Below are positions 1-11,085 of a stretch of DNA of 64,000 nt, piece by piece. Positions within the stretch are counted from its first letter, which is position 1. Every line of letters starts with the position of its first letter. The stretch spans positions 102,260 to 166,259 of the forward strand of contig CAUYUJ010018556.1 of NCBI GenBank assembly GCA_963575745.1, written 5' to 3'. The position numbers and the translations under genes are program-made. The notes beneath the pieces are model-generated. The model was not told the DNA's origin and ran no database searches. It was given only the letters and a program-made list of their open reading frames with translations. The stretch is from Prorocentrum cordatum. Lineage: Eukaryota > Sar > Dinophyceae > Prorocentrales > Prorocentraceae.

Positions 1-42
1 CTCACCCTAACCCTAAACCTTAACCCTCAACACAAACCATAC

Positions 43-73
<31 letters not shown>

Positions 74-79
74 ACCCTA

Positions 80-112
<33 letters not shown>

Positions 113-271
113 CCCTAATCCCTAACCCTTAACCCTAACCGTAACCCTAAACCCTAGCCCTAGCCCTAACCCTAACCCTAAACGCTAACCCTAACCCTAA
201 ACCCTAAGAACTAACCCTAACCCTAACCCTAACCCTAATCCCTAAACCCTAACCCTAAACCCTAAACCCTA

Positions 272-310
<39 letters not shown>

Positions 311-406
311 CCCTCCTACACCTTAACCCTGACCCTAACCCTAAACCCTAACCCAACCCTAAACCCTAAACCCCCTAACCCTAACCCTAACCCCAACCCT
401 AAACCT

Positions 407-449
<43 letters not shown>

Positions 450-612
450 TAACCCTACCCCTAAACCATAAAGCCCAATCCTCACCCTAAACCCGAACCC
501 TAAACCCTAACCCGAACCCTAAACCCTGACCCCTCAACCCTAACCCTAAACCCTAATGCCTAACCCTAACCCTAAGCCCTAACCCCTAACCCTAACCCTG
601 AACCCTAAACCT
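1..612. repeat. Telomeric repeat tract, mixed CCCTAAA and CCCTAA
   Basis: About 600 bp of tandem CCCTAAA and CCCTAA units with scattered variants such as CCCTAGC, CCCTGA and CCGTAA. The C-rich strand reads 5' to 3' into the window, the orientation expected at the left end of a chromosome. The heptamer TTTAGGG is the plant/alveolate type known from dinoflagellates. The irregular mix of 6- and 7-mers suggests either an old proximal telomere or long-read homopolymer errors. The first 40 bases are the most degenerate, so base 1 may not be the physical tip. Confidence 0.93.
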
Positions 613-850
613 CGCTCGCCCCGGACCCCTGCGGAAAGGGGGGGAGGGGGGTGGGGGGGTTCCGACCCCCCCCCCCCCTTCAAGGGGGGGGGTGGGCAGG
701 GGTTCCGAACCCCCCCCCCTTTCAAAGGGGGGGGGAGGGGTTCTCGGACCCCCCTCCCCCCCTTAAAGGGGGGGAGGGGGGGGGGGGGTTCTCGGACCCC
801 CCCCCTCTTAAGGGGGGGGGGGTCCCTGGAGCCCCCCCCCCCTTTTAAAG
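613..850. repeat. C/G foldback minisatellite next to telomere
   Basis: Four or so units of roughly 45-60 bp. Each has a run of C, then CTT(C)AAAG or similar, then a run of G, separated by GGTTC(T)CGGAC-like linkers. Every C-run/G-run pair is self-complementary, so each unit can fold into a hairpin. Short glycine/proline reading frames here are by-products of the base composition. Confidence 0.8.
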
Positions 851-1039
851 TCCAAGGTGATCCACTGGCGCTCTTTCCTCATCCTCCCCATTCCCCCTCG
901 CCTTCCCTCTCCCCCTCCATTCGTTTTCCTTATGAACAACTCTTCCAGGTCGCACCCCGAGTCCAGTCGAAGGGCGGGCTGGGCGTTTCGCCTGAGACCT
1001 CCTGACCATGCTGGAAAGCCGACAACAGTTTCACAGATG

Positions 1040-1440
1040 GAGGATGGATCGCTTCAAAGGTGTGGCTCTCGCTTTAGCGCCGCGCACACTCGTTTAAAAC
1101 AAATTGCACATGAGCTTAGTGGATTGAGGGCGGGTGGTTTCCAACGTGTGGCTCTCGCCATAGCACCGCGCACAATCAGTATCAAGCATTCGATTTTCAC
1201 TGATTGAGGACGGGTGGATTTCAAAATGTAGTTCCCGCCCTAGCGCCGCGCACATTCGCTGTAAACAATCTGCATGATTTCCACAGATTGAGGGCGGTTC
1301 CTTTTCAAACTTTGGCTCTCGTCTTAGCGTCGCGCACATCCTTGTTGAAGCTTTGCAAGAGCTTTACGGATTGAGGGCGGCTCCGGTGCAAAATGTGGCT
1401 CTCGCCTGAGCGCCGCGCGGATTCGCTTCAAACAGTTGCA
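1040..1440. repeat. Subtelomeric tandem repeat, about 83 bp, five copies
   Basis: The core TGTGGCTCTCGC followed by AGCGCCGCGCACA recurs at about 1061, 1147, 1227, 1311 and 1394, a spacing of 80-86 bp. Each unit also carries a GATTGAGGGCGG block. Copies are diverged by point changes. A single dispersed copy lies at about 18055-18115. No coding signal is seen. Confidence 0.85.
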
Positions 1441-1499
1441 AACATGTCATGGGATCTCAAGATCTACTAACCAGGAACGGCGCTTTGGAACGATTCAAG

Positions 1500-1660
1500 A
1501 CTGTCAGACGCAACAGTTACGTTGACTCGCGGTGTTCAGTCCCAAAAGCGATGTTCTGACACGATTCAGGGTCGCCAAGATGCAACATTATGTTTGACTC
1601 GGGGCGTTGAAATCCTGAGAGTAGTGTTTTCGCATGCTTCAGGGTTTTCACACGGTGTCC
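1500..1660. repeat. Two-copy degenerate repeat, about 72 bp
   Basis: The block beginning GACGCAACAGTTACGTTGACTC (from about 1507) recurs in altered form from about 1578, each copy followed by a similar TTGACTCGSGGYGTT segment. The flanks, 1441-1500 and 1660-1940, show no gene or further repeat that I can support. Confidence 0.4.
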
Positions 1661-1949
1661 CGAATTGGATCCAAAAAGGCCCCATGAACACCCAAAACCG
1701 TCCCAATAATGCCGCAAAAGAAGCTATGGGGGCTCTGACGGGGGGGGGGATGGGCGAGTCCTTCTTTTTCATCAATTCGGTGATGGACACACCCCATCTA
1801 TAACGAAACGTTGTTTAATGAAAGCGACCTGAAGCCCAAACCTGGCGGGCGCAAGCCTGGAAAATAACGGCCACGGCGCCATCTCGAGAACCGAAAAAGG
1901 ACAATTCACGAATCGACGTGTCACTGTTGGGGGTTCTATCCACCCCCGA

Positions 1950-2125
1950 CCAATGGCCTCCAAGATGGCCCCAGGAGGGCCCCCAAGGCCACCACGAGGG
2001 CCCCAAGAGAGCCCCAAAAACATCCCAAGAGGGCCCCAAGAGAGCCCCAAGAGCGCCCCAAAGGGCAGTACAACCACCCTAACGAATGCCCGAAAACCTC
2101 CAAGATGCCCCCAAGAGGACCCCAC
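1950..2125. repeat. CCAAGAGGGCCC-type minisatellite
   Basis: Tandem, imperfect 12-18 bp units built on CCCCAAGAGRGCC. The same motif family reappears at 38500-38800, and in reverse-complement form at 5222-5320 and 5600-5850, so it is a dispersed minisatellite of this genome. Proline-rich reading frames through it are artefacts. Confidence 0.75.
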
Positions 2126-2169
2126 GATGAGCCCGACCATGGGGCTTCGGAGCCGGCAGCAATAATGAC

Positions 2170-3440
2170 GACAGGAGCTGGCCCTGGCGATCTGGTGCCG
2201 GCTGGCCGTCTGAATGCATAGTTGCCGTCTGCGTCACCCTCGCCCCCAGTGTCGGGACAAGAGCTGGCCGATCGAATTAACTTTCGCGTTCGGGCCCTGC
2301 GAACGTGGATTCCAGCGCAGAGCAGCCACCCGCCAGCACGCTACAGCACTGTGGCACATGATTGTCGTTGATTGCCCACCCCTTCTCCTTTCCCCTCTCG
2401 CGCTCCACGCGATGAATCAATTTCTCCTTGCTTCCGTGCGCCATGCCATGTCATCTCTGTCCGTAGCGGCGACGGCTTAAACAAGGGTTGTTGTGAAAGT
2501 TTGGTGAATTTGGTCGGCCTCACACTGTGTGAGCCGAGCCTCTCGATCTGCAGAGGGTGTTCAAAGCGCGCGCGCTCGAGCCCTGCAGACCGGATTGTGA
2601 AGCACTTGTTGAAGAAAAGTGCAGCTGTCAGATGTCCGATCCATCACCTTTTAGTTTCTGCTCACCGAAATGGTCTCACGAGGCATCCCAGACGCCCGCG
2701 AAGAACGCTGACCGACGAATCTCGATGACCAATGGACTTCCGAACGTGGCGGTTTGGGGATTGGGCGGGTAGGGATATTGTTTGATCGCGGCCGCAGGCG
2801 GGCACCCGCGCGGCGACCGAGAGTCGCAAGAGGAGCGCCAGCCCAGTAGGCGCAAGCGAGGCGCGGAAAAGGGCCACAGAAGCGGCGAAAGCCACCCAAA
2901 GTAGAGGCAGGGGCGGACGAAAACGAAGAGGCGAACGAGGACGAAGAAGCGACAGCGGCAACGAGACAGAGAGAAAGAACGACAAGACTGGAGAACAAGA
3001 GGGCTAAGCCGCAGCTCAGGTGCAGACCAAGTCGTCGACGACCACACCTTGCCGAACAGCCTGTACTTGTCGCAACTCTCAACATGCCCGGACCAATCCA
3101 CTCGGATGCGGTGTCGCGAGAGGCGACGAAACCACGAAGTCGACCTACGGGGGCGGGGGCGGGCGGTAGCGTAGAGCGCCCTTGCAGCCATGCAATCCAG
3201 CAGGCCACCTCCAGGGCCAGCGCGATCAAAGCGCAGGGGTCCTCAAATTCCTCGAGCTTCGGGGGGGCAAGAGGGAGGGGGCCCGACCGAGAGAGGCAGC
3301 AGACAGTTGCCAGGAGCCCGACTAACCTAATTCGAGGGGAAGCAATTGAAGTCGAAGGTGGGTGCACGCGCCAGCGCCGTCACGGATCAGCCCAAGCCCG
3401 CCGGGCTAACAGTCTCAAGGCGATGGGGGATTGCATCGCC
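2170..3440. other. Intergenic stretch without a supportable gene
   Basis: About 1.3 kb in which both strands have open frames, but with no recognisable domain, no consistent frame use and no repeat structure beyond short purine-rich patches near 2880-3000. The longest frame, on the minus strand at 2651-3367, encodes low-complexity Ser/Ala/Arg-rich and hydrophobic sequence. I do not call it a gene. Confidence 0.5.
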
Positions 3441-3449
3441 TGAGACCTG

Positions 3450-4330
3450 CAGCTCGCAGGGGGGGGCAGTTAACAGCCGCGGGAAGTGAGAAGAAACTCC
3501 GCCTGAGACGCCCAGCAAGGGCATGAGTAGCAGGGGCGGACCGGGGGGTGCGGCCGCGCCTGCTAGGTCGGCGGGGGGCGGCTAATAGCCGCGGGACCTG
3601 GAAAAGTCCTTCCGAGACGGGCTGAGCCTGGGGCGCAGCTGACAGCCGCAGAAAAGGAGAGGAGGCAACACCCGGGGGAAGCCGGCGCACGACCGAGGCG
3701 CAAGTGACCGCCGCGGCGTGGGGGGAACTTCGCCTGAGACGTGCTGGCCTAAGGAAGGGCGCAGCTAACGGCCGCAGGGAAGTGGGAAATAATGTTCTTC
3801 GCCTGAGACATGCCGATGCCATGCTGGGGCGCAGCTGACAGCCGCGGAAGAATAGGAGAGGTTACACCAGAAACAAGCTGCAGCCCGGCAGGAGCGCAGC
3901 AGACAGCCGTGGCGTGATGGGGAAGACATCGCCTGAGGCATGCTGGCACACTGGTAGGGTGCAGCTAACAGCCGCATGAACGAGGGAAAAGGGGATCGCC
4001 AAGTTCTCTGGTAGGGAGCAGCTAATAGCTGAAAGAAGGTGGGGAAGGTAAACCTCACCGGAGACATGTTGGGCCAGAGGTGGGCCGACGACCGGCGGGG
4101 GTGAAGCTGGCGGCCGCAGAGTGAAGGGTGAAGATCAAACCTTGGGAAACCTGGACTGGAGTGCAGCGAACAGCCGCAGGACGTTGAATGATATCGTCAC
4201 CAGACACAAAGAAGTCCTCATGATTCGAGTTTGCTCAGCATGAGACTGCCCAGTGCTCTGGTAGGGTGCAGCTAACAGCCGCAGGAATGTGGGAAAATAT
4301 GCTTTCGCCTGAGACATACTGGTGATCTGC
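3450..4330. repeat. Tandem repeat of 60-65 bp, about twelve copies
   Basis: The block GCAGCTAACAGCCGCAGG, with variants, recurs about every 55-70 bp (for example near 3466, 3640, 3764, 3828, 3893, 3958, 4163 and 4265). It is usually followed 25-35 bp later by CGCCTGAGACATGCTGG. The second half of the unit shares its CGCYTGAGACAT core with the 152-bp array at 5.9-6.5 kb. Confidence 0.85.
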
Positions 4331-4905
4331 CTGGGAGCGGCAAGCGGGGGGGTAGCCGAATGCCGTCGACGGCCAAGAGCGGGGCGAAGTGGCCACAGAC
4401 TGTCGAGCCCAATCCGAAGGGAGGGCAGACGGCTGGGGGAGACGTCGGCCGAGGCGGGGCCCAGAAGGCACCTGCCCAGCAGGCGGGTGGAGAGCGCCAC
4501 CGAGGAGCCTGCGCGGTTGCAAAATGCGGGGCAGCAGGGAGCTGCAAAGTGAAAGCCGCAATGGCACCAGCAGAGATAGGGGCCACGGAGGGGCCCGGCC
4601 CCCTGCCGCCCAAAGCGAACCGGGGAGGCGGCAGTCATCCAGGGGGAGAGGGGCCGCAAGAGATGCCCCCGGGAGGGGACCTGGTGCCTGGGACGGGTCA
4701 TAAGCCCCAGCCCGGCGCGTCCGAGGTGGCACTAGCACGCCAGAGTGACGCGCGGGGCGGCGGGGTCGCCCCGCAGTCAGATAGGCGGAGCCCGCCGGGC
4801 CCAGGATGCGTCGTTGCTGGCGGCCGGGCCCACAGGAATGCCCCGGCCGGGCGAGTGCTCGGAGGGCTCTCGGGGCCCGTTGTCCTGCCACCCTGACATC
4901 GGTCG

Positions 4906-4970
4906 TCTTGAGAAACTCAAGACGCGCCCGCGCGTCTGGATTTTACTCTAGACGCTTGAGAAAACTCAAG
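4906..4970. other. Two adjacent small perfect hairpins
   Basis: TCTTGAG-AAA-CTCAAGA (4906-4922) and CTTGAG-AAAA-CTCAAG (4955-4970) are near-identical stem-loops 32 bp apart. The surrounding 4330-5220 holds no gene that I can support. Confidence 0.6.
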
Positions 4971-5221
4971 ACACTCCGAAAAACTGAAGACATCCGCCAA
5001 AACAGCGATGTACATTCCAACACAATCAAGATAATGAAAAATTATTCCCTGCGTGGAGCTCCCCACATGTGCATCTATTCGCATGGACCTGTCCGCCGTG
5101 AATGTCTAGGCGCAAGAGCCCTCGAATACAAAAGGGCTTCAGTTGTGACGGTCTGGACATGAATCAAACTGCGAACGAATTGGAGTGTGAATGAGCCTCA
5201 GTTGTACGAGCGCGTCTCTGC

Positions 5222-5320
5222 GCATGAGCCTGGGGCCCCCTGGGGCCTGCTGAAACCTACTGGGGCTTCCTGAGGTCTCCAGGACCCTCTTGGGGCCTCC
5301 TGGGACCTCCTAGGTAGGTT
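5222..5320. repeat. CTGGGGCCTCCT minisatellite, block 1
   Basis: Imperfect tandem units of about 12-15 bp around TGGGGCCTCCTGGG. It is the reverse complement of the minisatellite at 1950-2125 and the same type as 5600-5850. Confidence 0.8.
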
Positions 5321-5339
5321 TCGTGCCCGAGGAGAGAGG

Positions 5340-5590
5340 CCCAATATGTAACAACAGACGTACTTAAAACATTACGGATTAGAGCCACAGGAGAAGGGCA
5401 ATCTATAGGAACACGCGTAAAACAACAAGGACTCGTGCCCCAGGAGAGGCCCAATCTATAGGAACATAAGTAAAACATGCAGGATTGTGCACACAGGAGA
5501 AAGGCAATATATAGAAACATACGTATAACATCAATGATTCGTGCTCCAGGTGAGGCCCAATCGATAGGAGCATACGTAAAACACATGGGA
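5340..5590. repeat. Tandem repeat of 53 bp, five copies
   Basis: CAATCTATAGGAACAYRCGT followed by AAAACA recurs at about 5342, 5399, 5452, 5505 and 5558, with a near-constant period of 53 bp. Each copy includes a CAGGAGARRSSC segment. It sits between two blocks of the 15-bp minisatellite. Confidence 0.85.
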
Positions 5591-5599
5591 TTGGAACCA

Positions 5600-5850
5600 C
5601 TCCGGTTGCCTTCTGAGGCCTCCTGTTCCTGGGGCCTCTCGGGGCCTCCTGTTGCCTTCCGAGGCCTCCTGGCATTTCCTGTGGCCTCCTGGGGCCTCCT
5701 GTGGCTTCCTGAGGCCTACTGGAGTTTCCTGGGGCCTCCTGGGGCCTCTTGGGACATCCTGTGGCCTCTTGAGTCATTATGTGGCCTCCTTATGCCTCCT
5801 GGGACCTCATGTGGTCTCCTGGGGCCTCCTGGAGCCTCCTGTGGCATCCT
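5600..5850. repeat. CTGGGGCCTCCT minisatellite, block 2
   Basis: About 16 imperfect units of roughly 15 bp (TGGGGCCTCCTGTGG, TGGCTTCCTGAGG and similar). It continues the type seen at 5222-5320 across the intervening 53-bp array. Confidence 0.85.
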
Positions 5851-5889
5851 GAATAGAAGCTGCGCCCACCAGCCTGGCCACCAAAACAC

Positions 5890-6515
5890 GCACACCGATC
5901 GAGACATCCTCAAAATCTGGCCCACCTGGGGGGTGAAAATGAACGCCTCGCTCGAGACATCCTCCAAATCTGCTCCGACTGCGAAGGATGTGGGGCAGAA
6001 AAAAAGCAAACCGCTTGAGACATCCCCACGAAACGGCCGCGAGCGGGACCGTGCAATACCCTTCGGCGGCTCCCCGTAAGGACGTGATACTGAGCGCTTC
6101 GCTCGTGACATCCTCCAAATTTGTTCCGAAAAGGACGGACGCTGGGGCAGAACACAAACAAATCGCTCGACACATCCCCACAAAACGGCAGCGAACAGGA
6201 CCGTGTCATACCCCTTGGCGGTTCCCTTAGGGACGTGAAAATTATTCATGCCTCGTTCGAAACATCCTCCAAATTTGTTCCGACAGCGAAGGATGCCGGG
6301 ACAGACAAAAAGCAAACCGCTCGAGACATCCCCACAAAACGGCCGCGAACGGGACCGTGTCATACCCCTTGGCGGCTCCCGTTAGACACGTGAAAATGAA
6401 CGCCTCGCTCGAGACATCCTCCAAATCTGCTCCGACAGCGAAGGATGTTGGGACAAAAAACAAGCAAACCGCTTCAGACATCCCCGCAAAACGGCCGCGA
6501 ACGGGGCGTGCGTGA
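5890..6515. repeat. Tandem repeat of about 152 bp, four copies
   Basis: The element GAGACATCCTCCAAATYTG begins at about 5954, 6105, 6259 and 6411. Each copy continues with a GCGAAGGATG segment, AAGCAAACCGCT, GACATCCCCRCAAAACGGC and GGCGGCTCCC. Two CGCTYGAGACAT motifs fall in every unit, one before CCTCC and one before CCCC. Open frames through the array are not coding. Confidence 0.88.
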
Positions 6516-6659
6516 GTCTCAGCATGAGTAAGTCCGAGTAGGAATAGGTTTGATGATCCGAGCATTTCTGTTCGGGTGTTTTTCAGTTCTGCGCCGTGCG
6601 TTCCCGCTACGATTGCGCAGGCGAGTCAGGCCTCGCGTTGCTCCTGGAGCGCTGTTGGG

Positions 6660-7000
6660 GGAATTGCGTTTCTTCCTGTTGTGGCGGTCTTTTGGGGCCT
6701 GTTTTGGGGGGCCTTGGAAGTTTTTTGGGGCATGCTTTTGGGGGTCCTGGAAGTATTTGGGCTTGCTTTCGTTTCGTTTGAGGCCTTGGAAATATTGTTG
6801 GTTATGCTTTGATCGTTTGGAGTTTCGTTGTTTCCTTTTGTTGGTGTTCTTGTCTTGCCTTCATGGGCTGAGCCTTGAGGGTGTGTTGAGCCTTGTTGGG
6901 CCTGGTGGATCCAGTGTCTGGGCCTTGGGGGTATTTTTGTTGGGCCTGCTTTTGGTTGTTTTTCAACGCGCAGGGTCCGCGGGGCCTCGGCCACGCATGA
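6660..7000. repeat. T/G-rich degenerate minisatellite
   Basis: Loose repeats of GGCCTTGGAAG and TTTTGGGG(G)CCT. They allow a 152-codon hydrophobic frame at 6550-7008, which looks like composition rather than a gene. Confidence 0.45.
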
Positions 7001-7009
7001 ACGCGTAAA

Positions 7010-7690
7010 ACGTCATTTCTCACGTTCAAACGAGGAACGTGGAAACGCGCTGTGCACAAGGGCACTTGGTGCGCGCCCTGCACAGTGAAACAGATGGGTG
7101 AAACGGATGGGTGAAATGGATGGGTGAAGCGGATGGGTGAAACAGATGGGCACAACGATTGGGAAAAACAACGTGGACGTTTGTCGGTCTGGGCGACACC
7201 TTACTCAGAATGTCTTGATCCTCATCATTCCTTTCCCTCCCCTTCCTCCTCCAATCCTTTCAATCCTTCCCCTTCAATCCCTTCAATCCTTCTTGCGAAT
7301 CATTTCTCACGTTGAAAAGAAAAAGGTCCGATCGTGTCTGGGAAGCTTCTGGCGGCGCGGCGGCGCCCTGGACTGCCGCGCTCACGTGCGCAGGAGAAGC
7401 GGGCAACAATGGCAAACCAGGGCATTGGGATCTCCTGCGCGGTCGATGCCCCTCCCCCCCGCACACATAAAAACACGGTATCTCACGTTGAAGAGACGAG
7501 CGAACTGGGCGCGGCGGCGATGACAAGCGCAAAAGATAACCTGCCCCCCGCACGCCGCGCAGGCGCGCGACCGCGCCGCAGGTCTCGAAAGAACCGACTT
7601 GCAAGGACATGCTCTCCCCTCTCCCACCCAATTCCCCCCCCTATTCACTTCCCCCCCCCTCCTTCCGCCGTCTTTTCTGACGTTCGAACG
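7010..7690. repeat. Dispersed CTCACGTTSAA motif, four copies
   Basis: TCTCACGTTCAAA or close variants (TCTCACGTTGAA, TCTGACGTTCGAA) occur at about 7019, 7303, 7482 and 7677. Three of the four directly follow pyrimidine-rich stretches. Read on the minus strand the motif is TTSAACGTGAGA, which resembles a splice donor, so it may be a repeated exon-intron junction. Confidence 0.35.
7085..7149. repeat. Tandem repeat of 13 bp, five copies
   Basis: Five contiguous units of GTGAAAYRGATGG with one to two substitutions each. The array is preceded at 7021-7041 by a short inverted repeat, CACGTTC...GAACGTG. Confidence 0.85.
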
Positions 7691-9799
7691 GAAAACATAA
7701 AGGACCAGAAGCATGCGAAGTCTGCGTCGCTGAACGAGGGCGGCAAGTCCCTGCAGCGCTGCAGCGAGGGCGCCCACCGTTCTGCTCATCGTCTCGCTGC
7801 CTGGCGTCGAGGGGGAATATGGCCCGCTCCAGGTAGTCGCCCACGGTGCCGTCGTCGGGACACAGGGCTGGCAGGGGCGCGGCGAAGGCGCTGGTGGTGT
7901 GCCCTCTGCCCAGCAGCTCCCTGATGTCGGCGTGCCGCGGGGTGGTGGTGCGCTGCTCGTCCTGTTGGCTCAGGTCAGTTGCTCTGGGCCAAAGGGGAAA
8001 GTGCCCTTCGTGGGTGCGGAGGGTCTTGTTCTTCCTTGCCTGTTCGTCCGTCTGTCTGTCGCGCATCCTCTCCGCTCGCGCGCGCGCGCCGGCCTCGGCT
8101 GCCTGCCTGTCACCCGATAGGATGCTGCTCTGGAGCGCGCCGCGCGGGTCGAGCCATTCCATCATGAATTCCTGAAGCCTGGGGGGGATGTGTCCTCCAG
8201 CGTGGGGGGTGTCGGCGCGGGGTGCTGGAGGTCCACCTGCAATCCTTCTGGCGTTATCCGCGATCACGTTCTGGGCGCCCTGGTAGGAGCGCACTGCTTG
8301 CCCGCCCCGTCGGGCGGCCTCCGCGTCGATGACGCTGCTGCCCATCCCTGTGACTCTGAAGGTGCGCCCCAATACTCCCCGGCCTTGGTCTGCAGCGGCG
8401 CCCGAGGTGAAAGGGCTAGGATGCTGCCCCAGGTCTTGCCTGCGGGCGCTCGGTCGGAGGCCACAAGCTCGCGTATTCTCCTGATATCATTGGTGGGGGC
8501 TGTGCTGCGCCTCTGTTCGTCGACGCTGAGTTCGGGGTCGTCGTGCTGTCGGTTACCCCCGCTGGCTGGCGCTGTGGTCGCGGCATAGGCGCGGGTGGGA
8601 ATGGTATCTTGCCTGGCTCTGGCGCGGCTGTCGCCGCGCGCGGGGGCCTGGGCGCCGAGGCCTTCGGCCCTGGTGGTCTGCTCAGATCTTAACCTTCCCG
8701 CGGCGGCTTCGACGACTCCGCGGTGCTGTCGGCCCCCATCTGCGCGTGCATGGGGCGACCCTCGCGCGGCGCGTCGCATCTGCCGCTTCCATGGGGGCGG
8801 CCCACCTGCCCTCGCTGTCGGGGGATGACGCGTCGAGGAAAGCCTGTTCGAAGTAGCGGCCCCCGATCTGGGCCGCGATCCACGTCAGGTCTGTCAGCTC
8901 GACTGTTGAGCCGTCAGGTAGGGCGGTGCGCTGCCCGTTGACAGGCCCATGGGTGGAGCGGGCGCCATCCCGATTTGGGCCTGGCGATCACTGGCGGGAA
9001 CCATTTGCACAACTCAGCGTGTGTCGGGCTTGCCTCGGTCAGGCCCCGCATGCGCATGCGCGCGCTGACTGCCCACTGCGCGGGCGCGGCGCATGGCTGG
9101 GCTGGCGCCGCAAGCGCCCAGCGGAGCCGGGGTGCCTCTCCGAGGTCCCGGTCGCAGCGGACACGGCCGCTGATCCAGACGTCTGGGCGCGTGGCCATGT
9201 GTCTCCACGCGTCGAGCAGCTCGCCGACCAGCCACGACGCGGCGTGGCCCGCTGTGCCTGGCGCTCGCGGCGCGCACAGGTGCTCTGCTATCGGGGCGTA
9301 TCTGGCTCCGACCCTGGCCGTCCAACGGATGGTTCGGCGGCTGATATGTGTCTACCGCGAGCACGCTGTCCACTAAGCTCCAGGGCGTGGCCAACCGTCG
9401 GCAGGCGATGCGGGGGCGGCGACCGCGCGGTTCCCTGAGCCGCCAGGTCCCGCAGAAGCAGCAGCGGATGGTGGGGCACAAGAAATGTCCGAAGAGGAGG
9501 CGGTGCTCGGCCGTGTTCCAGGGCCATGGGCCGCCGGGGGAGTCGCCGAGCTGCACGGGCACATCCTGCATGCCAGGCCCGTGGGGGGCGGTGCTATCTA
9601 GGGCGGGGGTGGCCCAGGGGATAGGTCCGAGGAGGTGCCCGTATTGCTCGAGCGAGAGCACGTCGTTTCCTCGGCTGCTGAAGATCCCCCTGCTGTTCGC
9701 CCAGTCCCTCATGTCGTTGTGGTCCGGGATGTGTACGATGTTTTTCCTGTGTTCGTGCACGATTGCCCTGTTTGCTCTGGCCTGTGTCTCGTCGTCCAT
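7641..9799 (-). pseudogene. Uncharacterised protein gene, frame-broken
   Basis: Continuous coding-like sequence on the minus strand in four frames, with no intron-like gaps. A plausible start at 9799 opens with MDDETQARANRA. The frame changes near 9350, again near 8930 (into a segment containing LPDGSTVELTDLTWIAAQ), near 8700-8600, and near 8370, reaching a stop at 7641. Later segments are rich in Arg, Ala and Gln. I recognise no domain. Single-base frame changes in GC-rich sequence point either to decay or to uncorrected long-read errors. The upstream A/T-rich block (9817-9900) carries a motif repeated near 26.7 kb, so this gene may itself belong to a dispersed element. Confidence 0.4.
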
Positions 9800-9905
9800 G
9801 GGAACAACCCAGAGGTCTTTTTTTTTTCTCAGAAATTTCGAAATAGTTTCAGAAATTTTTTTTTTTTCGAAAATAAAAGTGAAATTTCGTTTGTTGCAGA
9901 TGTAT
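9797..9905. repeat. A/T-rich block with GACCTCTGGG motif, copy 1
   Basis: On the minus strand, GAAATTTC-rich A/T sequence with runs of 8-13 A is followed by GACCTCTGGGTTGTTCCC. At 26640-26720 the plus strand has the same arrangement (A-rich, AAAATTTCTGAAATTTT, then GACCTCTGGGTTATTCCC). The two copies are in opposite orientation, 17 kb apart. Confidence 0.6.
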
Positions 9906-9984
9906 CGCTTTAGCATCGCAATCGTTTTTCTAACACGGCCATGATTTGTTAGCTTTAAATTTGGGGACTGACAATTGCAGCGGT

Positions 9985-10205
9985 GCGTTGGGCCAGGCGG
10001 ATGCATCCATGGAGCCAGAGGCCTCTGAATGTAGCAGTGAGGCCATGCTCGAGAGGCGGGGATGTCGACGCGCCTCTCACACGGATCGCGGGGTCAGGCG
10101 GATGCGGGTTTCCGAGTGTAGCAGCGAGGCCTTGAGAGGCCCTGGCCCGTGGGATTTCGACGCACCTCTCACGCGGATCGCGGGGTCAAGCGGATGGGGC
10201 CGAAA
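9985..10205. repeat. Tandem repeat of about 89 bp, two and a half copies
   Basis: GTAGCAGYGAGGCC occurs at about 10031 and 10118, and CACRCGGATCGCGGGGTCA at about 10078 and 10169. A partial third copy of the GGCGGATG end lies at about 9995. Confidence 0.7.
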
Positions 10206-10419
10206 GTCTCCGTCAGCGTCGGCTTTCGGGATAGGCGGCTCACAATTCGAGGCCCGAGGCTCGAGGAAGTTGACTTCTAGAGGGGTGTGGGGGGGAACTG
10301 AGGGGGGCGAGGACGATGGTGATGAGGGGGAGGAGGAGGAGGATCAATTTCTTCCACCCCTCTCCCGCCTCCTCATCCCCCCCTCCCCCTGTGCCTGCTC
10401 TTCCTTCTCATCATCCTCA

Positions 10420-10460
10420 TTTTCCTCCTCCTCCTCCTCCTCCTCCTCCTCCTCCGTCTC
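10420..10460. repeat. (CCT)n microsatellite
   Basis: About 12 CCT units inside a broader C/T-rich stretch (10310-10660). That stretch gives Ser/Pro-rich frames with no gene support. Confidence 0.8.
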
Positions 10461-10694
10461 CCCATCCGCTTCCTCATCTTCCTCATTCCCGACCCTCCCC
10501 CCTTGCCTCTCTCACCCCTGCTCATTAATTGATGTTGCTATACATCCAACATCCCTCCCCCGTCCGTCCCCTCCTCCCCCATCATTCACATTCCCCTCCC
10601 GCTCTCCCCTCCTCCGCCGCCTCCTCCGCCCCTCCCTCCCCTCGTCTCTCAGGTATTGATTTATACGGACGGTACGTGCGTTAGTTCTGGATCT

Positions 10695-11085
<391 letters not shown>

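Noticed and set aside
2651-3367. 238-codon minus-strand ORF with hydrophobic stretch
   Set aside because: Three frames are open over the same DNA, the protein is low complexity and no domain is seen.
6550-7008. 152-codon hydrophobic ORF
   Set aside because: It lies in a T/G-rich degenerate repeat; the Leu/Phe/Trp content follows from TTTTGGGG composition.
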